Assembly: GCA_965229095.1 (NCBI GenBank)
Contig: OZ245855.1
Location: 930,001 to 994,000, forward strand
Direction: 5' to 3'
DNA: 64,000 nt
Source: Taibaiella sp965229095
GTDB lineage: Bacteria > Bacteroidota > Bacteroidia > Chitinophagales > Chitinophagaceae
Notes under the pieces: model-generated
Told to the model about the DNA's origin: nothing
Database searches by the model: none
What the model saw: the letters and a program-made list of their open reading frames with translations, nothing else
Program-made: the position numbers and the translations under genes
Part shown: positions 51,938 to 58,930 of the stretch, piece by piece
Layout of the letters: each line of letters starts with the position of its first letter
Position numbering within the stretch: the first letter of the stretch is position 1

Positions 51938-52438
51938 ATGACGATCAAATTTGAAACTTCTATTGAAGAGGGGATACACGCCCGGCTCAATAAGATGGCT
52001 GGTAATTGGGAGGGTGTGGCCCGTACCTGGTTCCAGCCAGATGTCATTGCCGATGAGTCGCCGGTATCGGGAACGATACGGCCCGTGCTGGGAGGGCGTT
52101 TCCTGCTACATGAGTACGAAGGTTCTTTTGCAGGCAAACCTCTGCAGGGCATGGTGATCTATGGTTATGACCTGAATACCGGTAGTTTCCAGAGTGCCTG
52201 GATCGATAGTTTCCATATGGGTACGGGGATCATGTTTTCGCAGCAAGTTAAAACAGAAGGCGATTTTTCCGTTTATGGCAGCTACCAGGCCCTGATGCCC
52301 GAAGGGCAACAGGAATGGGGCTGGCGAACCGACCTTGAGCTGGAAGATGAAAATACCCTGGTCATTACCGCTTATAACATTACGCCGGAAGGAACGGAGA
52401 CCAAGGCAACCGAGATCATTTATAAAAGGAAAGCATAA
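51938..52438 (+). CDS. DUF1579 family protein
   Basis: A 166-residue protein from the ATG at 51938 (MTIKFETSIEEGIHARLNKM). It is a single lipocalin-like beta-barrel: AGNWEGVARTWFQPDVIADE, SGTIRPVLGGRFLLHEYEG, GMVIYGYDLNTGSFQSAWIDS, EWGWRTDLELEDENTLVIT. This arrangement (a heme- or ligand-binding lipocalin-type domain) matches DUF1579. Function unknown. The upstream part of the frame before 51938 is rejected because the promoter lies within it. Confidence 0.78.
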   Translation: MTIKFETSIEEGIHARLNKMAGNWEGVARTWFQPDVIADESPVSGTIRPVLGGRFLLHEYEGSFAGKPLQGMVIYGYDLNTGSFQSAWIDSFHMGTGIMFSQQVKTEGDFSVYGSYQALMPEGQQEWGWRTDLELEDENTLVITAYNITPEGTETKATEIIYKRKA

Positions 52439-52486
52439 GGCCCGATCATCAAAAGTGATATGGGTCGAAAAAATATTTTCCAGCAT

Positions 52487-52518
52487 TTTGAAAATTTCAA
52501 ATTGTTGCTATACCTTTG
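52487..52518 (+). promoter_or_regulatory. Strong guaB promoter, overlapping the start codon region
   Basis: TTTG at 52487-52490, a 20-nt spacer and TACCTTTG at 52511-52518 form a canonical Bacteroidota promoter. The predicted start of transcription is about 52521-52525, right at the ATG at 52522. The apparent TTG start at 52516 is part of the -7 element and cannot be used. Confidence 0.75.
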
Positions 52519-52521
52519 CAC

Positions 52522-54000
52522 ATGGCTGCAAAATCTAAGTTCTACGGCGAAGGACTCACATTTGATGATGTACTTTTGGCCCCTGCTTATTCCGATGTAC
52601 TTCCGCGCGAAGTAAATATTACCACCCAACTTACAAAAGATATTAAACTGAACATTCCGCTGCTGTCCGCTGCTATGGACACGGTTACGGAAATGGAACT
52701 TGCTATTGCCCTGGCCCGGGAAGGCGGGATCGGTATGTTGCACAAGAACATGACCATACAGCAACAGGCAGAGCAGGTGCGCAGGGTAAAACGATCTGAA
52801 AGCGGGTTGATCCTCGATCCCATTACGCTTACACCGGACGCCACGGTTGGCGAAGCGCTGAAGCTGATGAAGGATAATAAAATAGGCGGTATCCCTATCG
52901 TGGATGCAGGCCATAAGATAGCCGGTATCCTTACCAACAGGGATCTGCGTTTTGAAAAGAACCTGAAAAGAAAAGTGTCGGAGGTAATGACCTCGGCCGC
53001 TACAGGTACCCTGATCACAGCACCGCAGGGAACAGACCTGCAAAAGGCCGAGAAAATTCTCCAACAGCATAAGATCGAAAAACTGCCCGTAGTAGACCGG
53101 AACCGTAAGTTGATCGGCCTGATCACTTTCAGGGATATCCTGCAATACAAAAGCCACCCGAATGCGGGTAAAGATACCTACGGCCGCCTGTTGGCCGGTG
53201 CTGCTGTCGGTATTACTTCCGATGTGCTGGACAGGGTGGATGCCCTCGTTCAATCCGGTGTGGATGTGATTACGATGGATAGCGCTCACGGTCATTCCAA
53301 GGGAGTGATCGAAACGGTAAAGCTGGTAAGGAAGAACTTCAAGACCCTACCTATCATTGCCGGTAATGTGGCTACTGCCGCAGGCGCCAAAGCTTTGGCT
53401 ACTGCCGGGGCCGATGCCGTAAAAGTAGGCGTAGGACCGGGCTCTATCTGTACTACCCGTGTGGTAACCGGTGCGGGCGCCCCGCAATTGACCGCGGTAA
53501 TGGAAGCGGCACAGGCTTTGAAGAGAACAGGCGTTCCGGTAATTGCCGATGGCGGTATCCGCTATACAGGTGATATGGTAAAAGCCCTGGTAGCAGGAGC
53601 AAGCGCGGTAATGGCCGGCTCCATCTTTGCCGGTACCGAAGAAAGCCCCGGCGATACGATTATCTACGAAGGCCGTAAATTCAAATCGTACCGTGGCATG
53701 GGCTCTATCGACGCTATGCAGGAAGGGTCCAAAGACCGTTACTTCCAGGATGCGGAAGATGATATCAAAAAACTGGTACCCGAAGGGATCGTAGGCCGTG
53801 TACCTTATAAAGGAACACTTAAAGAAGTGGTGCAGCAATTCGTAGGCGGCTTACGCGCCGGCATGGGTTATTGCGGTGCAAGAGATATCAAGGCTTTACA
53901 GGAAGATGCCCAGTTTATCCGCATTACCGCAGCCAGTATGGCCGAAAGCCATCCGCACGATATCGTGATCACGAAAGAAGCGCCGAACTACAGCCGGTAA
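52522..54000 (+). CDS. guaB: Inosine-5'-monophosphate dehydrogenase
   Basis: The rate-limiting step of guanine nucleotide synthesis (IMP to XMP, with NAD). About 492 residues from ATG 52522. The N-terminus AKSKFYGEGLTFDDVLLAPA matches the family start. Two CBS domains (about 95-205) sit inside the barrel. The catalytic cysteine is C310 in GPGSICTTRVVTGAGAPQ. MGSIDAMQEGSKDRYFQ and VPYKGTLKEVVQQFVGGLR form the flap and C-terminal parts. The promoter placement predicts that it is leaderless. It ends at a double hairpin. Confidence 0.98.
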   Translation: MAAKSKFYGEGLTFDDVLLAPAYSDVLPREVNITTQLTKDIKLNIPLLSAAMDTVTEMELAIALAREGGIGMLHKNMTIQQQAEQVRRVKRSESGLILDPITLTPDATVGEALKLMKDNKIGGIPIVDAGHKIAGILTNRDLRFEKNLKRKVSEVMTSAATGTLITAPQGTDLQKAEKILQQHKIEKLPVVDRNRKLIGLITFRDILQYKSHPNAGKDTYGRLLAGAAVGITSDVLDRVDALVQSGVDVITMDSAHGHSKGVIETVKLVRKNFKTLPIIAGNVATAAGAKALATAGADAVKVGVGPGSICTTRVVTGAGAPQLTAVMEAAQALKRTGVPVIADGGIRYTGDMVKALVAGASAVMAGSIFAGTEESPGDTIIYEGRKFKSYRGMGSIDAMQEGSKDRYFQDAEDDIKKLVPEGIVGRVPYKGTLKEVVQQFVGGLRAGMGYCGARDIKALQEDAQFIRITAASMAESHPHDIVITKEAPNYSR

Positions 54001-54009
54001 TTTAAGTTA

Positions 54010-54044
54010 GTTTCCCTTAGTGCCGCTGCGGCACTAAGGGAAAC
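54010..54044. terminator. Perfect hairpin after guaB
   Basis: GTTTCCCTTAGTGCCGC, one base and GCGGCACTAAGGGAAAC form a 17-bp perfect stem (16 bp with a 3-nt loop). No T-run follows. Confidence 0.65.
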
Positions 54045-54058
54045 AGAATGTATAAAAA

Positions 54059-54100
54059 GCGCGACCCACCAGGAAAATACCTGGCGGGTCGCGCCTTTTT
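54059..54100 (+). terminator. Rho-independent terminator of guaB
   Basis: GCGCGACCCACCAGG and CCTGGCGGGTCGCGC form a 15-bp stem (one mismatch) with a 6-nt loop, followed by CTTTTTAT. Confidence 0.9.
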
Positions 54101-54258
54101 ATGGGTATTTGCTACCGCGTATATTTTTATTTGACTATCTGAAAGAAGCACATAGAAACATATAACATCATTCTTATTTCTTCCTGTGGATAGCCGGATT
54201 TATCCTGAAACAAAGCCTTTAGCCAAAGCATCTTACTTGCTAAGTGATAAGAACCTTC

Positions 54259-54451
54259 AATATCCCTCATTCCACAAGCTGCGCAAGCTACATTCGGGAT
54301 GACAGCGTGCGTGTTGCAGGATGTGCTATTCTTTTTTGTTGCAGCGTTGTGCAGCAATAATAAACGCGATTCGTTCCCTTCGCCTGGTAATATCTTATAT
54401 CGCGTCATCCAGAACGAAGCTTTAGCGGAGTGAAGGATCCCGATCGCTAAG
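54259..54451 (-). repeat. MITE-like repeat, copy B (inverted relative to copy A)
   Basis: About 190 bp, the reverse complement of copy A at 49733-49926. Shared landmarks are GATCCTTCACTCCGCTAAAG, CTTCGTTCTGGATGACGCGA, TATTATTGCTGC, AACAAAAAAGAATAGCACAT, and a GTCATCCCGAATG...GAGGGAT end. Open frames in both copies read similar peptides but begin inside the terminal repeat. Confidence 0.8.
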
Positions 54452-54516
54452 ACCATCCAGGGCGATATGTATTTATGTAATCATTGGCCGGTCTCCGAAG
54501 GAACCGAAGACAAATA

Positions 54517-54540
54517 AGCGGCGTTGCATGCAACGCCGCT
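54517..54540. repeat. Palindromic REP-like repeat (AGCGGCGTTGCA type)
   Basis: A perfect 24-bp palindrome of half-site AGCGGCGTTGCA. It shares the CGTTGCATGCAACG core with the copies at 31791 and 43001. Just before it lies GGTCTCCGAAGGAACCGAAG, also seen at 31496-31515. Remaining parts of the 54001-54686 spacer show no gene. Confidence 0.75.
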
Positions 54541-54686
54541 ATAGACAATATTAAAAATACTTCGCATGCTAAGCGTTATTACTATCGCAGGATTTTTTCG
54601 TTATGCTCCAAATGTCACTTAGCTATGGTTGCCTTGAATGTATGGTACTTCAGTATAACAAACAGGCGTGATTATAGACAGCTTTT

Positions 54687-56459
54687 TTACTTCCGGAGCA
54701 TCAGGTCGCTGATGTATTTCACCGGTGCACTGCCATAACTCAGGAATTTTTCGTTGAAGACACGCAGATCAAAACGCTTTCCTTCTCTTTTCTTAATTTC
54801 TTCCCGCAGGTTGTAGATAGCCTGGTAGCCTGAATAATAGCTGGTAAGCTGTACACTGGTAACGCTTACCCGCTTCCATTTACCTTCTGCTTCCGCCTGT
54901 TGCTGAAAGGCCTCTTTTGTTAGCAGGTGCAGGGCTTCTTCTTTGGTCATATTGCCGGAATGCACGCTATAGTCGAGTATGGTATTGCATACCGTGCGTA
55001 AATGCCATTTGTACCACATAAGCCACATTTCCGGCTCGTTATTGCCATAGCCGTTTTCGAGCATCATTTGTTCGGTATACACAGCCCAGCCTTCGATCAT
55101 GGCGCCATTGCCCAGGATTGATTTTATAATGCTGGGAGAACGGTTGGCATATACCAATTGCGTATAATGCCCGGGTATAGCCTCGTGTATGTTCAGGATC
55201 TGCAGGATATAATGGTTGTATTCTCTGAGGTAGCTTTCTGCCTTAGCGGCAGGCCAGCCTTCCAGACTGCCTACATTATAATAGGTGTTACCGTCCTTAT
55301 CGTACGGGCCAGGCGAGCTGATGGAGGCACCGGCAACTCCGGCCATATATGCCGGCTCTTTGCGGATCACCAACGGTTTGGTAGAATCAATATACAAGAG
55401 GTTCTTCTCTTTAATAAAGCGGATCAGCTCGGGTATCTGCTTTTCGATGGCCGATTGGAATTCGTTGGGCTTTACATGTTTGGTGGAGAGGGTATCAATC
55501 ATTTTCCCGATCAACGCAAGGGTATCTGTGGGAGCCGGTTGCTTACCATAGTATTTTTGCCAGAGCTGGGTACTGATCTTTGCCATTTCCCCATGCAGGT
55601 AGCGCTTGCGGGCCAGGGCGGCTTCATAAGTCTGCGCAGCGGTAAGGGAAGATTGAATATCGTACCTGAATTTATCTTCGTACAGGGCTTTGCCGAGGCG
55701 GAAATCGCGCGGGGTATAGCCTTTCATCGTTTTCAGGAAGGCCACATAATCTTTAACTGCTGTAGCCGCGGCTTTGGCGGCGGCAAGCATACTTTCCTTT
55801 TCTGCTTCAGGGAAGCCGGTTTTGGTCAGGGAATCGACAAAGTCTTTTTCCAACACGTATAAGCCGCCTTCATTCTGATCGATGCCCAGCGCTTTCAATT
55901 CAGCGACAGGATTTTTCAGGCTTTGCTTTGCTGCCTCGTAGAAGGCAGGCACCTGCTGCAGCCTTTTATAGCAATGTTGCATGCGGTCGGCAAGCGGCGC
56001 ATATTGTTCCGAAAGCATAAAAGCGATAAGGCCGGTCACATTATAGCCTGCCGGGTTCCACTCGGCTTCCTTGAGGGTTGTAATACTCCATTGCCTGGAT
56101 TGTAGGTAATTCTCGATCATCCTGAAATCGGTAAGGTGAGAAGGGGTAAGCTTGGCCGGATCATAAGCTTTCAACGAATCCAGTTGTGCTTTTACAAACG
56201 AAAGTGTTTGTGTCTTGGTAGCCTCGTTGGGTATATTGAGCCGGTCGTCGAACTTATGGTAGCCCATTTGTGTGGCCCATTCCGGTTCCTGTGCCCAGAG
56301 TGCTTCTGTAAAGTGTTCGCTGTATTGCTGAAATGCTACATTCAGTTCATCATCGGCTGCTGCCGTATGGGTTGTATTCCGGTTGCTTTCCGTTTTCCCA
56401 CCGTTACAGGAGGCTGTAAAAAGGGCCAGAGAGCATAAGGGTATAATAAATAATTTCAT
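54687..56459 (-). CDS. DUF885 family metallopeptidase-like lipoprotein
   Basis: A 590-residue lipoprotein with lipobox LFTASC (C18), so anchored in a membrane and facing the periplasm or surface. The DUF885 core carries the zinc motif HEAIPGHYTQ near residue 425, with a downstream GAMIEGWAVYTEQMMLENG and HSGNMTKEEALHLL. The HE-x(2)-PGH motif is the family metallopeptidase signature. It probably cleaves di- or tripeptides or X-Pro substrates, but no member in this clade is firmly known. It stands alone with an IR-rich spacer on one side. Confidence 0.88.
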   Translation of the reverse strand: MKLFIIPLCSLALFTASCNGGKTESNRNTTHTAAADDELNVAFQQYSEHFTEALWAQEPEWATQMGYHKFDDRLNIPNEATKTQTLSFVKAQLDSLKAYDPAKLTPSHLTDFRMIENYLQSRQWSITTLKEAEWNPAGYNVTGLIAFMLSEQYAPLADRMQHCYKRLQQVPAFYEAAKQSLKNPVAELKALGIDQNEGGLYVLEKDFVDSLTKTGFPEAEKESMLAAAKAAATAVKDYVAFLKTMKGYTPRDFRLGKALYEDKFRYDIQSSLTAAQTYEAALARKRYLHGEMAKISTQLWQKYYGKQPAPTDTLALIGKMIDTLSTKHVKPNEFQSAIEKQIPELIRFIKEKNLLYIDSTKPLVIRKEPAYMAGVAGASISSPGPYDKDGNTYYNVGSLEGWPAAKAESYLREYNHYILQILNIHEAIPGHYTQLVYANRSPSIIKSILGNGAMIEGWAVYTEQMMLENGYGNNEPEMWLMWYKWHLRTVCNTILDYSVHSGNMTKEEALHLLTKEAFQQQAEAEGKWKRVSVTSVQLTSYYSGYQAIYNLREEIKKREGKRFDLRVFNEKFLSYGSAPVKYISDLMLRK

Positions 56460-56499
56460 CAGGTCTTTTTTTGAGTATAAAACTAAAAGGTAGTAGCGA

Positions 56500-57363
56500 T
56501 TAATGAATAAAATTCCGGAAATATCCGTTCACCTGCTGCGCTTTCTCCCATTGCAGGAAATGGCCGCATTGCGAAATGATCTGCACTTCCGCATTTTCCA
56601 GGTGTGTTGCCGTTGTTTCGGCCAGTTTCCTGGTGGAAATGGGATGTATAAAACGGTTGGGGATCAGGTTGTCCCTTTCTCCAAAAAGAATCAATACAGG
56701 CATTTTGATCTCGGAAAAACGATCGAATACCGGTTCATCTAGCATCGCATTAATGCAACGGTCGATCATATAGCGGTAATGCTTCCTGTCCTGGAGCTTC
56801 ATTAGCTCTACCAATTGCTCGGTAAAGGCTGGCGCATTATCGGGCATAATATAAAAGCTGTTCTGGATAGCTTTGCGCAGGCTGGTTTCTTCGTTGCTGA
56901 CCAGGTCCACGAAATACATGGTATTGCGGTAAAGGCTTTTTTCCCATTCATTAAAGGTTTCAAAACCCGCAGGAGCGCAGAGTAGGAGACCCTGTATCAT
57001 ATCGGGATGGAGCAAGGCAAAGCTGAGGCATATCTGGCCGCCCATCGAATGCCCGGCCAGGTACACACGTTCCAGTTTCATTTGCCGGATAAAATCGCAC
57101 AGGGCTTCGGCAAAGAAATGCATGCTGTAGGGATATTCTCCCGAAGAAGAAAGACCATTACCCGGCAGATCGACCGCAATGCAGCGATAGTATTGGCTGA
57201 GGTAGTCTATGTTTTTGGACCAGCCCAGCAGAGAGTGGCCCAACCCGTGCACAAATAAGATGGTAGTATCGCCTTTGCCTTCGTCGATGTAGGCCATATC
57301 GATGGCATCATGTAATATTTTCTGGTACCGAACGGGGTACGGGTAATTAATGCTGGCCGTCAT
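56500..57363 (-). CDS. Alpha/beta hydrolase
   Basis: A 287-residue cytoplasmic hydrolase. Oxyanion motif VHGLGHS near 38-44, nucleophile elbow GHSMGG (S106), the Asp in LILFGERDNLIP and the catalytic His in SQCGHFLQWE make a full triad. It most resembles esterase/epoxide hydrolase-like members with a helical lid (about 130-205). Substrate unknown. It is 40 nt upstream of the DUF885 gene on the same strand and may be co-transcribed with it. Confidence 0.92.
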   Translation of the reverse strand: MTASINYPYPVRYQKILHDAIDMAYIDEGKGDTTILFVHGLGHSLLGWSKNIDYLSQYYRCIAVDLPGNGLSSSGEYPYSMHFFAEALCDFIRQMKLERVYLAGHSMGGQICLSFALLHPDMIQGLLLCAPAGFETFNEWEKSLYRNTMYFVDLVSNEETSLRKAIQNSFYIMPDNAPAFTEQLVELMKLQDRKHYRYMIDRCINAMLDEPVFDRFSEIKMPVLILFGERDNLIPNRFIHPISTRKLAETTATHLENAEVQIISQCGHFLQWEKAQQVNGYFRNFIH

Positions 57364-57441
57364 GAATGGTTAATTAGTAAACAATCCTGCCCCCGGCGGG
57401 GGAACAGCGCTGCAAATGTAACAAACAGGACTGCTAAAAAG

Positions 57442-58413
57442 CTATTTCTTTTGTGTAAAGGCGGCGGCAAGATCCGGATGCCTCTTGTATATCCGCTTAG
57501 GGTACAGGATATAATACCATACAATAAAAGTGAGGGAAGCCGCCAGTATTATAGCGCTGAGCCAAACGGGCATTTCGGTATGACGGGTTACGTAGCCTTC
57601 AAAAAAGGCGGCGACGCACAATACGGGGATCAGGGAGATCAGGATCTTGATCCCGCTTTTGGCGCCTCTTTTAAACGATTCGAGACGAGTAAAAGTCCTG
57701 GGGAAAAGGATAGAGTTACCCATAACCATGCCTGCGCCTCCTGCCAGGATGATGGCCGAGATCTCCAGTGTGCCATGTATAAAGACAACCAATATGGATT
57801 TAATGCCAAGGTTATGGGCAAAGAACATTTGTTCGAAGGCGCCCAGCATAAGGCCGTTCTGGAACAGGATATATAATGTGCCTACCGAGAAACAAATGCC
57901 CATAGTGAAGCACATAAGGGTTACCCGGATATTGTTCCAGGCAATGGTCAGGAACATGATGAGCTCGTTCTCCGATTTGTACACACCGAAGGGATCACCT
58001 TTGGCAATGTTTTCTTCCGTCATGTTGACATAGCCATCACCGAGTATGCCTCTTAAAAAGCTGGGGTCCTGCCAGGCTGAAAATGCACCTATAGCTATGA
58101 AAGCCAGGAAGAACAACAGGCCGAAACGAAGCACTTTCCTGTTGGCATAGAGAATGATGGGCAGCTCTGTTTTAAAAAAAGTAACGAGACGGTTGCTCTT
58201 TTCTTTCTTGTTTTTATAAATGGAAAGATAGATGCCGGCAGCGATGCCATTGATGTATTTTACGATTTTGCTGAAAGGATAATGCGTCTTGGCATAACCC
58301 AGGTCGTCGACCAGGTAGGTAAAGCGTTTTGCCAGCTCATCGGGGTCTTCCGTTTGTTCCAGGTAACCGTCCCAGCGTTCTTTATTCTGTTTTATAAATT
58401 GTCCTTCACGCAT
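57442..58413 (-). CDS. SpoIIM-family membrane protein
   Basis: A 323-residue inner membrane protein of the stage II sporulation M/DUF95 family. The cytosolic N-terminal helical part (1-90; REGQFIKQNKERWDGYLEQTE) is followed by about five transmembrane helices (from 95 on): GLLFFLAFIAIGAF, FGVY-x(2)-ENELIMFLTIAWNNIRVTL, LGIKSILVVFIHGTLEISAIILAG, GIKILISLIPVLCVAAF. The IHGTLE-x(2)-A segment is the family hallmark. Non-sporulating Bacteroidota keep this family and its function there is unknown (it often sits near RDD and MoxR-type genes, not seen here). Confidence 0.9.
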   Translation of the reverse strand: MREGQFIKQNKERWDGYLEQTEDPDELAKRFTYLVDDLGYAKTHYPFSKIVKYINGIAAGIYLSIYKNKKEKSNRLVTFFKTELPIILYANRKVLRFGLLFFLAFIAIGAFSAWQDPSFLRGILGDGYVNMTEENIAKGDPFGVYKSENELIMFLTIAWNNIRVTLMCFTMGICFSVGTLYILFQNGLMLGAFEQMFFAHNLGIKSILVVFIHGTLEISAIILAGGAGMVMGNSILFPRTFTRLESFKRGAKSGIKILISLIPVLCVAAFFEGYVTRHTEMPVWLSAIILAASLTFIVWYYILYPKRIYKRHPDLAAAFTQKK

Positions 58414-58505
58414 GATAGTGTAATCAGGTATTAGTAGTCAGTCGACAGTACTTAGTTTGTCAGTTGCTGGTTATTTTTTGTTTCCGGTAAGCCAGGATAC
58501 GGTCA

Positions 58506-58855
58506 TTATTTTTTCAAACTATTGGCTAGGCCATGGATAATCCGGGCTACTTCATTGCGGTTTTCAATGCTAAGGTTTGCTTTTCTACTGAAAGAAAATC
58601 TAATCGTCCGGCAAGATAAAGCATTGATTTTACTTCGCTGCAGGAGCCCGCTGCAATATTAAGAAAATGTACAAACGTGGCCTTGCTGTTTCTGTCAAAG
58701 CCTTCCGCAATATTATTGGAAATAGATACCGCGGCATTACAGCTCTGCTTTCTGGATTCGGAATCTGGATGGCCGCCAAATAACCGGTAAACGGATACAG
58801 CCAGGTGCTGCGCCTTCTGCCAGGCAATCAGGTCCTCAGATTTCTGAATTTTCAT
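58506..58855 (-). pseudogene. Four-helix bundle protein (23S rRNA IVP-like), frameshifted
   Basis: Begins at ATG 58855 (MKIQKSEDLIAWQKAQHLAV) and has the family phrases NAAVSISNNIAEGFDRNSKA and HFLNIAAGSCSEVKSMLYLA. The annotated frame runs through LDFLSVEKQT and then ends prematurely at 58547. A different frame supplies the expected final helix (LSIENRNEVARIIHGLANSL) and ends at 58506-58508, so a frameshift lies near 58575-58585. It is either a decayed gene or a sequencing error. The four-helix bundle family is common in Bacteroidota and of unknown function. Confidence 0.65.
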
Positions 58856-58930
58856 ATTGCCTGAATTGTGTCGTTTAATTAAAAATCGTCTGATCCGCTT
58901 ACTGCTTATCACTGCTTCACTTATCACTAA

